From Kitasatospora sp. NBC_00240 (GTDB lineage: Bacteria; Actinomycetota; Actinomycetes; Streptomycetales; Streptomycetaceae), in NCBI RefSeq assembly GCF_026342405.1, contig NZ_JAPEMU010000001.1, forward strand, positions 2,418,001 to 2,482,000: a DNA stretch of 64,000 nucleotides, written 5' to 3'. The position numbers and the translations under genes were made by a program. A model generated the notes under the pieces. It saw only the letters and a list, made by a program, of their open reading frames with translations, was not told the origin of the DNA and made no database searches. Positions 7,991 through 17,229 of this stretch are shown here, in pieces; position 1 is the first letter of the stretch, and every line of letters starts with the position of its first letter.

Positions 7991-8931
7991 GTCGCACCCG
8001 GATTCGCCCTGGCCACCACCTGGAACTCGGCGAGCAACGGCCCGAGGGCCTCGGTGTGCACACCGTCCCGCCCGGCCCGCCCGCCGACGAAGGCCAGCGG
8101 CCGGGCCCCGGGCACGGTGAGGCCGGCCTCGGCGAGCACCGCGGCGAGCGTACGCAACACCGGCTCCCGCAGCGCGGCCGGGTCGGCACCGATCCGCAGC
8201 TCCACCGCGTGCGGGGTGAAGAGCTCGTCCAGCAGCGGCCAGACCGCGTCCAGGCCGGCCTGCATCCGGGCCGCCGAGTACGAGGTGCCGTCGCCGAGCC
8301 GCAGCGTCCAGGCGGTGGCGTACTCCTGGTGGTAGGCCAGCTCCAGCACCCCGCGGGCCGCCACCGCGGCGAGCACCGGGTCCGGGTGGCCGGCCAGCAG
8401 CTGGTACAGCGCGCCGCGGGCGGTGGCGAAGAGCAGCAGCCGGGCGACCGAGTGGGCGAAGTCGCCGTTCGGGGCCTCGACCAGGCGGACGTTGCGGAAC
8501 TCGTGCTCCTCCCGCCAGTACGCCAGCTCGTCCTCGCCGCGGCCGGTGCCGTCGGCCTGGCCGGCCCGGGTGAGCAGCAGCCGGGCCTGGCCGAGCAGGT
8601 CGAGGCCGAGGTTGGCCAGCGCCACCTCCTCCTCCAGCTCCGGCGCCCGGGTGCACCACTCGGTCAGCCGCTGGGCCAGCACCAGCGCGTCGTCACCGAG
8701 CATCAGGCAGTACGCGGCGAGGTCGGCGCCGTCCAGGCCCGCCGGCACGGTGGTGTCCACGCCCAGCAGCGGGTCCGAGAAGCCGGTTCCGTACGCCCAG
8801 CGGGCCTCGCCGTCGGGCTCCGGACCGGCCTCGCTGAGGGCCAGGTAGACGTGGTCGTCGCCGGCCCCGTGGTGGCCGGGCATCGCGTGCTGGTCGGTCA
8901 TCGCGTGGTCCGTTCCCGTCACTGTGTCCAC
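7984..8931 (-). CDS. paaC: Phenylacetyl-CoA epoxidase structural subunit PaaC
   Basis: A 315-residue ferritin-like helical protein, the non-catalytic partner of PaaA. It shows DDALVLAQRLTEWCTRAPELEEEVALANLGLDLLGQ and ELAYHQEYATAWTLRLGDGT, typical of PaaC. The first in-frame start is GTG 8931; an internal ATG at 8901 (MTDQHAM) could also be used, and the first about 25 residues are poorly conserved in character. It lies between paaB and paaD in the usual paaABCDE order. Confidence 0.92.
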   Translation of the reverse strand: MDTVTGTDHAMTDQHAMPGHHGAGDDHVYLALSEAGPEPDGEARWAYGTGFSDPLLGVDTTVPAGLDGADLAAYCLMLGDDALVLAQRLTEWCTRAPELEEEVALANLGLDLLGQARLLLTRAGQADGTGRGEDELAYWREEHEFRNVRLVEAPNGDFAHSVARLLLFATARGALYQLLAGHPDPVLAAVAARGVLELAYHQEYATAWTLRLGDGTSYSAARMQAGLDAVWPLLDELFTPHAVELRIGADPAALREPVLRTLAAVLAEAGLTVPGARPLAFVGGRAGRDGVHTEALGPLLAEFQVVARANPGATW

Positions 8932-8971
8932 TTCCGTCTCGCGCTTTCCGCTCCCGCCGGTACCGCCCGCC

Positions 8972-9261
8972 TCAGATGTGCGGGACGTCCTCGGGGATGT
9001 CGTAGAAGGTCGGGTGGCGGTAGACCTTGTCGCCGCCGGGGACGAAGAACGGGTCCTGCTCGTCCGGGGCGGAGGCGGTGATCGCGTCCGAGCGGACCAC
9101 CCAGAGGCTGACGCCCTCGTTGCGGCGGGTGTACAGGTCGCGGGCGGACAGCAGGGCCATCCGGTCGTCGGACGCGTGCAGCGAGCCGACGTGGACGTGG
9201 TTCAGGCCCCGCCTGGGCCGGACGAACACCTCGTACAGCGGCCAGCCGGCCCGGATCCCGT

Positions 9262-9265
<4 letters not shown>
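8972..9265 (-). CDS. paaB: Phenylacetyl-CoA epoxidase subunit PaaB
   Basis: A 97-residue protein that matches PaaB end to end: [24 protein letters not shown] at the start, then [17 protein letters not shown] and the C-terminal [13 protein letters not shown]. PaaB bridges the PaaAC dimers in the epoxidase complex. Its ATG overlaps the paaA stop by four bases (ATGA), which argues for coupled translation. Confidence 0.95.
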
Positions 9266-10314
<1,049 letters not shown>

Positions 10315-10372
10315 CTCGGTCGCGCCACCCCGGGCGGTCCGGCACGGCGGCCGGACCTTGGCGATCATCCCG

Positions 10373-10390
10373 ACTGACCGTTCGGTCGGT
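10373..10390. promoter_or_regulatory. PaaR-like operator ahead of paaA
   Basis: The 18-base near-palindrome ACTGACCGTTCGGTCGGT lies about 60 bases upstream of the paaA start. It resembles the TetR-family PaaR recognition sequence known from Corynebacterium (ACTNACCG with a CGGT half-site). No paaR gene is in the window. Confidence 0.65.
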
Positions 10391-10558
10391 TCCATTGTGC
10401 GGGCTGGGCACCGCCCTGACAAGGCTTGCGCGGCGGGGCGTGGCGAGCGGCGGCGAGGGTTGACCCGCCCGGGCCCGCGCCGGGCCGTCGACGGGCGCCC
10501 GGCCGAGCCCGCGCGGGGTGGGGAGGGGCGGGGAGGGGCGGGGAGGGCGGGAACGGGA

Positions 10559-10615
10559 CCGGGGGTGGCCCCGCCGTCCGGGGTTCGCGCTTCCGGACGG
10601 CGGGGCCACCCCCGG
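10559..10615 (-). terminator. Very long perfect hairpin after the M20 peptidase gene
   Basis: Two perfect 23-base arms (10559-10581 and 10593-10615), each almost entirely G/C, enclose an 11-base loop. It is downstream of the minus-strand M20 gene and isolates it from the paa operon. Confidence 0.8.
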
Positions 10616-10617
10616 GG

Positions 10618-10680
10618 CCTGCCCTTGGACCAGCCCTTGGGCCCAGCCCTGGGAGCCAGCCCTTGGGCCTAGCCCTTGGG
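10618..10680. repeat. About five degenerate 13-base tandem repeats around the M20 stop codon
   Basis: Copies of a unit close to AGCCCTTGGGCC run head-to-tail through the 3' end of the M20 peptidase gene. The last copy encodes the final residues (PKG) and the TAG stop, so changes in copy number would leave the reading frame's end near this point. Confidence 0.7.
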
Positions 10681-12357
10681 ACGCTCGCGCAGTCGTGGCA
10701 GCGGGACGGCCAGCAGGGCGGCCAGCAGGGCGATCCGGGGTGCCAGCTGGTCCACCCGGATGTGCTCGTGCCGGGCGTGCGGGCCCGCGCCGACCGCGCC
10801 CAGGCCGTCCAGGGTCGGCAGGCCGCGCGCGCCCGCGATGTTGGTGTCACCCGCGCCACCGGCCGGTGCGCCGTCCACCTGCTGGCCGAGCGCCGCCGCC
10901 AGCGAACGGACGTGGCGCAGCAGCGGGTTGCCCGAACGCTCGGGCCAGGCCGGACGGCTGGACAGCACCTCCGTCCGCACCCGGGCGCCGGGCCGCAGGG
11001 CGGTCAACTGGGCGAGGTGGTCGAGCGTGCGGCGCTGGGCCTCGGGGGTCGCGAAGCGCAGACCGAGTTCGGCCTCCGCCCGGCCCGCGATCACGTTGGC
11101 CCGCGATCCGCCGCTGATCCGGCCGGTGTTCAGCTCGGTGCCGGGCTGGCAGGCCAACCCGCGGACCGCGACCAGCTGGTCGACGAGCTCGTCCACCGCC
11201 GAGGTGCCCTCGGCGGCGTCGAGACCCGCGTGCGCCTCCCGCCCGGTGACCGTCAGCAGTACCCGGGTACTGCCCCGCCGGGCGGTCTTCAGCCGACCGT
11301 CCGGATGTGGCGGCTCCAGCCCCAGGACCGCAGCCGCGCCCGGGAGTTGACGTTCGACCAGGCGCCTTCCGTCCGGACTGCCGACCTCCTCGTCGGAGAC
11401 CACCACCAGCCGCACCGGGCGGTGCGGACGCTGGCCCAGGTCGGCGAGCAGCGCGAAGGCACCCTCCAGGAGGGCGAGTCCGGCCTTCATGTCGAGCACG
11501 CCGGGGCCGCTGAGCAGGCCGTCCTGCTCGGTGACCGGCCAGTCGGCCAGCGTCCCGGCCGGCCAGACGGTGTCGTGGTGGCCGACCACCAACAGGTGGG
11601 CCAGGCTTTCGTCCTCCCCCGCCCAGGTCAGCACCAGGTGGTCACCGGCCGGGCCGGGTTCGCGGCGGGCCACCGCGCCGGTGGCCTCGAAGCCCGCCAC
11701 CAGCTCCTCGGCCAACGCGTCCAGCCGGGGCGCGTCACCACTCGGCGATTCCATCCGGGCCAGGTCCGCGCACCGGCGCCGGACGGCGCCGGCGAGCGTA
11801 CGGGCCCGCGAACTCAGCGCCCGCGGCAGGCCGGGCAGTGCGGCGGTGGCCACCACCTGACCGTCCGCCTCACCCTGGGTGGCGAACGCGGCGGCGGACG
11901 TGGAAGCGCCGGGGGCGGTGGTGCCGGGGGCGGACGGAAGCGGGGCGGGAGGAGGCGGCGCGGAGGTGACGGTGAGGGCCGCCGTGGGGCGCGCCACTGC
12001 GGGAGAAGCCCCGGTGGTGGCCGGCTTCGCCGGGGCGGACGCGACGAGCGGGACGGACGTGACAGGCGGGGCCGACTTGACGAGCGGGGCTGATGCGAGG
12101 GGCGGGGCCGACTTGACGGAGGGGGCCGACGCGGCCGCCGTGGCGGTGGTGGAGACCGTGGCGACCGCGCGGGCGCCGGCCGCCGCCACGGGCGGCACCG
12201 GCAGCGCGGGGGACGACGCGACGACGGCGAGCGGGACGACCGGGGTGAGCGGGACGACCGGGGCGGCCGGCGGCCTGACCGCGTGGGGGCTCAACGCACG
12301 CCTCCCCGACCGCCGCCGGTACTCGACGGCCGGCCCGGCGCGCCCTGCCCGGCGCAC
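10669..12357 (-). CDS. M20 family metallopeptidase with low-complexity N-terminal extension
   Basis: The C-terminal about 390 residues are an M20 zinc peptidase of the carboxypeptidase G2/ArgE type. The catalytic motifs are GHHDTVWP (His and Asp), GPGVLDMKAG (metal-ligand Asp), VVSDEEVGSPDG (Glu-Glu pair) and a late GAGPHARHEHI (His). The lid-domain GREAHAGLDAAEG is also present. It would hydrolyse an amide or peptide bond in a small amino-acid conjugate. In front of it the frame stays open for about 170 residues of Ala/Pro/Val/Ser/Thr with imperfect SAPPL-SAP repeats. The start is uncertain (GTG 12357 or TTG 12294 are candidates, and the frame reaches ATG 12561). No signal peptide is evident. 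Confidence 0.75.
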   Translation of the reverse strand: MRRAGRAGPAVEYRRRSGRRALSPHAVRPPAAPVVPLTPVVPLAVVASSPALPVPPVAAAGARAVATVSTTATAAASAPSVKSAPPLASAPLVKSAPPVTSVPLVASAPAKPATTGASPAVARPTAALTVTSAPPPPAPLPSAPGTTAPGASTSAAAFATQGEADGQVVATAALPGLPRALSSRARTLAGAVRRRCADLARMESPSGDAPRLDALAEELVAGFEATGAVARREPGPAGDHLVLTWAGEDESLAHLLVVGHHDTVWPAGTLADWPVTEQDGLLSGPGVLDMKAGLALLEGAFALLADLGQRPHRPVRLVVVSDEEVGSPDGRRLVERQLPGAAAVLGLEPPHPDGRLKTARRGSTRVLLTVTGREAHAGLDAAEGTSAVDELVDQLVAVRGLACQPGTELNTGRISGGSRANVIAGRAEAELGLRFATPEAQRRTLDHLAQLTALRPGARVRTEVLSSRPAWPERSGNPLLRHVRSLAAALGQQVDGAPAGGAGDTNIAGARGLPTLDGLGAVGAGPHARHEHIRVDQLAPRIALLAALLAVPLPRLRERPKG

Positions 12358-13205
12358 GAACCGAACCGTCCGGAAGAACTGCCGCCGGCGACGGGTACCG
12401 GTGGTCGGGGCGTCCGGGCCGTCCTGGACGGCCGGGATGTGGTGGAACGGCTGGGCGGCATGACTGGCAACATTGCGTCCTCCTCGCTCGATCCGGTGAC
12501 CCCGGTCCGATCCGGCGCCCCCGTGTACGGCGGCTTCGGTGCGACGGCGCAGTGGCGGCACCGCCGCAGGGGTAGCCGAGACGTGAGCCTAGAAGAACCG
12601 TTCGGTTTCCTGCGAGGTGGCCCTGCTCCCAGCACGCCGGTTCCGGACCCTGCCTCGGACGCCCGCCGGAGGATCGGCGCAGGGCGCACGGCGCGCGGGC
12701 CTGGATCGACGCGCGAGCGCGGTCGCCGGATCGCGCCCATCTCCACCATGGACCTCGCGTCGCGGATCGGCAGCGCAAACGGCCCGGGCACGCCCGATCC
12801 ACGCCGGATGGGTGACACGAGGTCAGCGTCCGGTACGAGACGGAGTCCCGAACCGGCAGTGCCGGCCACGGGAGTTGTGCGCCCGGGGCGACCGTCTGGG
12901 GCGGGCGCCGACGGGTGGCGGACCGAGCCGCCGGCACCGCTCCGACGAGGCCCGGACAAGGCACCGGCAAGGCGCGGACAGGGCGGGGACAAGGCGCGGA
13001 CAAGGCGCTGACAAGAGCTGGAGCCGACGGCGCAAGGGCCGCGCAGGGCAGCTCCGGTGGTGGTGGCGGGAGGGCCGTGAGGGGGTGACCGGGCCGCCGG
13101 GGCGGGCGAGCCTGCGACCCGGCCGGCGAGGGCGACTCGAAGATGGCCGGGGGCCGACCCCGGTTCCGGATCGAGTCCGAGCAGATCCGAGCAGAGGAGT
13201 ACGGG
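12358..13205. other. Intergenic stretch with degenerate GC-rich repeats
   Basis: No gene is convincing here. Around 12954-13015 a loosely repeated GGACAAGGCGC unit occurs several times. Translations of the long open frames on both strands are Arg/Pro/Gly-rich with no family resemblance. Confidence 0.4.
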
Positions 13206-13508
13206 ATGGCAGTCGCGATCCGCGACAACGTGGAGCAGAGCAGGTTCGAGGCCTGGGCGGGGGACGCGCTCGCCGGCTTCGCCGAGTACATCCGCAACGA
13301 CCGGCTGGTGGTGTACCCGCACACGGTGGTCGAGCCCGCCTTCGAAGGTCAGGGGGTGGGCGGTGCACTGGCCAGGGCCGCCCTGGACGACGCCCGGGCG
13401 CGGGGGCTGCCCGTGCTCGCCACCTGCCCGTTCATCAAGGCATGGATGCTCCGGCACCCCGAGTACGTCGAGCTGGCGTACGAGAGCGGGAGCCGGGTGA
13501 CCGACTGA
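13206..13508 (+). CDS. GNAT-type N-acetyltransferase, small (YjdJ/Gtn-like)
   Basis: A 100-residue single-domain protein. The acetyl-CoA-binding loop is visible as HTVVEPAFEGQGVGGALARAAL (Q/R-x-x-G-x-G/A pattern near residues 45-52), followed by ARGLPVLATCPFIKAWMLRHPEY. This is the compact yidJ/GTNAT-like group thought to acetylate small cationic metabolites or polyamines. ATG 13206 is preferred over an upstream ATG (13143) because a GAGGAG ribosome binding site precedes it. Confidence 0.85.
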   Translation: MAVAIRDNVEQSRFEAWAGDALAGFAEYIRNDRLVVYPHTVVEPAFEGQGVGGALARAALDDARARGLPVLATCPFIKAWMLRHPEYVELAYESGSRVTD

Positions 13509-13560
13509 ACGGTCGGACGCGGGGTGGCGGTGGAGGCGCAAGGGCGACGGGGGCGCAGTG

Positions 13561-13609
13561 GCGGCCGGGGCGGCCGGGGCGGCCGGGGCGGCCGGGGCGG
13601 CCGGGGCGG
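13561..13609. repeat. 9-base tandem repeat (CGGCCGGGG x5)
   Basis: Five near-perfect head-to-tail copies of CGGCCGGGG lie between the GNAT gene and the aldo/keto reductase gene. Confidence 0.85.
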
Positions 13610-13692
13610 ACGGGCACCGGCAGGTCCAGCCGGCGTCAGGAGATGACCGATAACCGATCACGGATGACGGACGACAGGTATGCGATGACGGA

Positions 13693-13728
13693 TATCGGAT
13701 GACAGATATTGAAATCTGTCATCCGATA
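13693..13728. promoter_or_regulatory. Perfect 15-base inverted repeat upstream of aldo/keto reductase gene
   Basis: Arms TATCGGATGACAGAT (13693-13707) and its exact complement (13714-13728) flank ATTGAA. The element is conspicuously AT-rich for this genome and lies 70 bases before the reductase start. Just upstream come several GATGACGGA-like half-sites. It looks like an operator for the neighbouring TetR repressor (14895-15482), but a terminator role cannot be excluded. A related site is at 39098-39123. Confidence 0.6.
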
Positions 13729-13798
13729 CGCCATAGTTGACATCGGTCGGCCCCGACCTCTCGTGACCATCCCGCTCCACCCACCGCAAGGACCTCTC

Positions 13799-14824
13799 AT
13801 GGCCTCCGCATCCCCCTCCCACCTCCACGGCGCCACCCGCACCCTTGGCACTACCGGCCCCACCACCTCCGTTCTCGGCCTCGGCTGCATGGGCATGTCC
13901 GACCTCTACGGCCCGGCCGACGAGGCCGAGAGCATCGCCACCGTGCACGCCGCCCTCGACGCGGGCGTCACCCTGCTCGACACGGGTGACTTCTACGGCA
14001 TGGGTCACAACGAGCTGCTCATCCACGAGGCACTGCGCGGACGCGACCGCGACGCCGTGCAGATCAGCGTGAAGTTCGGCGCGCAGCGCGGCCCGGACGG
14101 CAGCTGGCTCGGCTACGACGCGAGCCCGGCAGCCACCAAGACCGCGCTCGCCTACACCCTGCGCCGCCTGCGCACCGACCACATCGACATCTACCGCCCC
14201 GCCCGCCTGGACCCGCGCGTCCCCGTGGAGGAGACCGTCGGCGCGATCGCCGAGCTGGTGACGGCCGGCTACGTCCGGCACATCGGGCTCTCCGAGGTTG
14301 GCGCCGAGACCCTGCGCCGGGCCGCGGCCGTGCACCCCGTCAGCGACCTGCAGATCGAGTACTCCCTGCTGTCGCGGTCGATCGAGGCCGAGATCCTGCC
14401 GACCGCCCGCGAGCTCGGCATCGGCGTCACCGCCTACGGTGTGCTCTCCCGCGGCCTGCTCAGCGGCCACTGGAAGGACACCCGCGACCTGCCCGGCACG
14501 GACTTCCGCGGCTTCAGCCCGCGCTTCCAGGGCGAGAACCTGACCCACAACCTGCAGCTGGTCGACGCACTGCGGGAGATCGCGGACGCCAAGGGCGTCA
14601 GCGTGGCGCAGGTCGCCATCGCCTGGGTCGCCTCGCGGGGCGAGGACATCGTCCCGCTGGTCGGCGCCCGCCGCCGGGACCGCCTCGCCGAGGCCCTCGG
14701 CTCGCTGGACGTCACGCTCGACGCGGCCGAGCTGGCCGCCGTCGAAGCCGCCGTCCCGGCCGGGTCCGCCGCCGGGGACAGGTACGCTGCGGCTCAGATG
14801 GCCCACCTCGACAGCGAGCAGTGA
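13799..14824 (+). CDS. Aldo/keto reductase
   Basis: A 341-residue NADPH-dependent (alpha/beta)8 oxidoreductase. Visible motifs are VLGLGCMGMSDLYG, the active-site DTGDFYGMGHNE (Asp and Tyr) and ISVKFG (Lys). The segment DHIDIYRPARLDPRVP follows, then the cofactor segment VPLVGARRRDRLAEALGSL. In classical members the fourth tetrad residue is a His in a YQHR-type context; here the place reads RPAR, so the catalytic His is absent. The start is ATG 13799 behind an AAGGAC site. A TetR-type regulator follows 70 bases downstream on the same strand. Confidence 0.9.
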   Translation: MASASPSHLHGATRTLGTTGPTTSVLGLGCMGMSDLYGPADEAESIATVHAALDAGVTLLDTGDFYGMGHNELLIHEALRGRDRDAVQISVKFGAQRGPDGSWLGYDASPAATKTALAYTLRRLRTDHIDIYRPARLDPRVPVEETVGAIAELVTAGYVRHIGLSEVGAETLRRAAAVHPVSDLQIEYSLLSRSIEAEILPTARELGIGVTAYGVLSRGLLSGHWKDTRDLPGTDFRGFSPRFQGENLTHNLQLVDALREIADAKGVSVAQVAIAWVASRGEDIVPLVGARRRDRLAEALGSLDVTLDAAELAAVEAAVPAGSAAGDRYAAAQMAHLDSEQ

Positions 14825-14894
14825 CCACCAGCGCCGGCGACCGCCGGCGGGCCGGCGCGGCACGCCGTATCACCCCGTAAGGACGTACCTCCCC

Positions 14895-15482
14895 GTGACC
14901 ACGGACAACGCACTCACTCCCGAGCAGATCCTGAGCGCGGCGGAGGACGTCCTCCGGCGGTTCGGCCCGGCGAAGGCCACGGTCGTGGACATCGCCCGCG
15001 CGCTGGGCGTCAGCCACGGGAGCGTGTACCGCCACTTCCCCAGCAAGGCGGCGCTGCGCGAGTCCGTGACCCAGCGCTGGCTGGACCAGGCGCACGACCA
15101 GCTGGCCACCATCACCGTCGAGCGCGGTCCGGCCGTCGAGCGCCTGCACCGCTGGCTGGCGACGCTCTTCGCCGCGAAGCGCAAGAAGGCGCTGGACGAC
15201 CCCGAGCTGTTCGCCACCTACATGACCCTGGTCGGCGAGGCCAGCCACACCGTCGAGGCGCACATCGAGACGCTCACCGGCCAGATCGCCGAGATCCTCC
15301 AGGACGGCATCCACCAGGGGGCGTTCACCCCGTCCCACGCCGGGAACGCCGCCCGGGCGGTGTTCCACGCGACCGCGCGATTCCACGACCCCGAGTACGC
15401 GGGACAGTGGTCCGCCCCGAAGGTCGAGGAGGACTTCGAGGCCGTCTGGTCGCTCCTGCTCAACGGCCTGCGCTCGCACTGA
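14895..15482 (+). CDS. TetR/AcrR family transcriptional regulator
   Basis: A 195-residue one-component repressor. The N-terminal helix-turn-helix reads AKATVVDIARALGVSHGSVYRHFPSKAAL (about residues 26-54). The C-terminal ligand-binding part has FAAKRKKALDDPELFATYMTL and resembles the TetR_C_7-like group. The GTG start at 14895 follows AAGGACG. Its position after the aldo/keto reductase gene and the inverted repeat at 13693-13728 suggests that it controls that gene and itself. Confidence 0.9.
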   Translation: MTTDNALTPEQILSAAEDVLRRFGPAKATVVDIARALGVSHGSVYRHFPSKAALRESVTQRWLDQAHDQLATITVERGPAVERLHRWLATLFAAKRKKALDDPELFATYMTLVGEASHTVEAHIETLTGQIAEILQDGIHQGAFTPSHAGNAARAVFHATARFHDPEYAGQWSAPKVEEDFEAVWSLLLNGLRSH

Positions 15483-15598
15483 GCGGACGGTTCCACCCCG
15501 GGCGGCGCCGCGCGCCGCCCGGCACAAAAGCGCTCGCGGGTACCGGCTCCGCGGCGGCAGACTGGCCCGCACCCGTCCACCCCCCTCAGGAGGGAACC

Positions 15599-16507
15599 AT
15601 GCGCGCGCCCGTCCCGGCTCTCGACAGTCTGCAGGGCCTCGCCCTCGGCGACGCCTTCGGCGACCGTTGGTTCTCCGTCCCGGCCGACCAAGCGGAGCCC
15701 GAACTCGCCACCCGGATGCCGCGCAAGGCGCCGTGGCACTGGACGGACGACACCGCGATGGCCCTGGTGCTGATCCGGCATCTGATCGACCACGGCGCCG
15801 TGCGGCAGGACGAGTTGGCGCGCGGCTTCGCCGCGGAGTACACCGCCGGGTACGGGCGTAAGTACGGCCCTTCGATGCACCAGGTGCTGCGGGCGGTCCA
15901 GGAGGGCGCCGACTGGCGGGTGGTCACCTCGGGGATGTTCGGCGGCCAGGGATCGTACGGCAACGGCGCGGCGATGCGGGTGGCCCCGCTCGGCGCCTGG
16001 TTCGCCGAGGACCTCGATCTGGTCGCGGAGCAGGCCGAACTGCAGGCGCTCACCACGCATTTCCATCCCGAGGCGACGGCCGGGGCGGTGGCGGTCGCGC
16101 TGGCGGCGGCGCTCGCCGCCCGCAGCCGGGGCCAGGAGGCGCCCGGGCGGGCCGAGTTGCTGTCGGAGGTCGCCGACCGGCTGCCCGACAGCGACGTGCG
16201 TTCCGGACTGCGGGTGGCCGCCCGGCTGGCGGACGGGACGTCGGTCCGGCATGCCGCCGTGGTGCTCGGATCGGGCTCGCTGATCTCGGCGCCCGACACC
16301 GTGCCGTTCGCCCTCTGGGCGGCCGCCGGGCGGCTGGACTCACTGCCCGAGGCGATCTGGCACACTCTGGCGGGCTGGGGGGACATGGACACCACCTGCG
16401 CCGTCGCGGCCGGTGTGGTCGCCGCCCGGACGGGCCTGGCCGAGGTGCCGGCGCCCTGGCTGGCGGCCCGGGAGGACCTGCCGGGCTGGGTCACGGCCGA
16501 GGTCTGA
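15599..16507 (+). CDS. ADP-ribosylglycohydrolase family protein
   Basis: A 302-residue DraG/ARH-fold enzyme that would remove ADP-ribose from proteins or small molecules. It has the N-terminal GLALGDAFGDRWF, the metal-binding WTDDTAMALVL (about residues 48-58), a central GSYGNGAAMRVAPLGAWF and the C-terminal GDMDTTCAVAAGVVAARTG, where the second set of Mg-binding Asp/Thr residues sits. The ATG follows AGGAGGGAA. It is monocistronic between the TetR gene and a double hairpin. Confidence 0.92.
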   Translation: MRAPVPALDSLQGLALGDAFGDRWFSVPADQAEPELATRMPRKAPWHWTDDTAMALVLIRHLIDHGAVRQDELARGFAAEYTAGYGRKYGPSMHQVLRAVQEGADWRVVTSGMFGGQGSYGNGAAMRVAPLGAWFAEDLDLVAEQAELQALTTHFHPEATAGAVAVALAAALAARSRGQEAPGRAELLSEVADRLPDSDVRSGLRVAARLADGTSVRHAAVVLGSGSLISAPDTVPFALWAAAGRLDSLPEAIWHTLAGWGDMDTTCAVAAGVVAARTGLAEVPAPWLAAREDLPGWVTAEV

Positions 16508-16513
16508 CGCGTC

Positions 16514-16610
16514 GACGCCCGGCACCCGAAGGCCGGGTGCCGGGCGTCCGCGGTGGCGCCGCCGAGGGCCGGGCGCCGAGGGGCTCGTCCCTCGGGGCCC
16601 GGCCCTCGGC
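16514..16610. terminator. Two consecutive hairpins between convergent genes
   Basis: The first hairpin has perfect 15-base arms at 16514-16528 and 16534-16548. The second has 14-base arms at 16561-16574 and 16597-16610. They lie between the ADP-ribosylglycohydrolase gene (plus) and the GlsB gene (minus), so they probably stop transcription from both sides. Confidence 0.75.
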
Positions 16611-16615
16611 ACCGT

Positions 16616-16882
16616 TCAGCGGCGGGAGTTGCCGAAGAAGATCCGGTAGAGGATCAGCAGCACCAGCGCGCCGCCGATCGCCGAGACCCAGGTGGTCAGG
16701 TCGAAGAACTGGGCCGAGACCGGCCGGTCGAAGACCCGGGAGGAGATCCAGCCGCCGACGAAGGAGCCGGCCACCCCGATCAGCGTGGTGACCACCAGCC
16801 CGCCCGGGTCGCGGCCCGGCAGCAGGAATTTGGCGATGGCTCCGGCCACCAGCCCCAGGACTATCCACGCGACAAAGCCCAT
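16616..16882 (-). CDS. GlsB/YeaQ/YmgE family stress-response membrane protein
   Basis: An 88-residue membrane protein with three hydrophobic helices and the family pattern WIVLGLVAGAIAKFLLPGRDPGG, TTLIGVAGSFVGGWISS and GALVLLILYRI. The glycine-rich helices and PGRDPGG turn are diagnostic. It is also labelled transglycosylase-associated. The physiological role is unproven but members are induced by envelope and osmotic stress. Confidence 0.92.
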   Translation of the reverse strand: MGFVAWIVLGLVAGAIAKFLLPGRDPGGLVVTTLIGVAGSFVGGWISSRVFDRPVSAQFFDLTTWVSAIGGALVLLILYRIFFGNSRR

Positions 16883-17229
16883 GACGTCTACCTGCCCTCC
16901 ACTGCTCGGCCCGCCTCGGGCCGGCCTGCCGGGTAGGACGCCGGCGACGGGGTGGGCGGTTCCAGCACCTGCCCGCACCGGACCGGCGCGGCCGGCCCCC
17001 GGGCCGCGGGCGGCCCCCCGGCCGGCGGTCCGGCGGAACGGCAGCGCACGACGGTCGGCGGGTACGGCTGTCCGGCTGTCCGGCGGCGGAACGGCAGCAG
17101 TACGGCGGCGGTCGACCCGGCCGTCAGGCCCTCGGACGATCGTCCGAACGCCTAGGCTGTGCGCGGACGGAGCAGCGCGGGACCGGTCGGCGGAGCCGGC
17201 CGGGACTGCCGATGAAGGCGGAGGTCGTC
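16883..17229. promoter_or_regulatory. Divergent intergenic region with a 16-base palindrome
   Basis: About 350 bases between the GlsB gene and the methyltransferase gene. The perfect palindrome TCGGACGATCGTCCGA (17132-17147) lies about 80 bases before the methyltransferase start and is the only conspicuous site. No gene is visible in the remainder. Confidence 0.45.

Noticed and set aside
11879..12463. Plus-strand open frame opposite the M20 N-terminal extension
   Set aside because: The translation is Gly/Ala/Asp/Thr low-complexity with no ribosome binding site and lies opposite a frame that joins a real enzyme.
13561..13609. Origin-like iterons
   Set aside because: The 9-base CGGCCGGGG units are wholly GC and next to no replication gene or AT-rich stretch.
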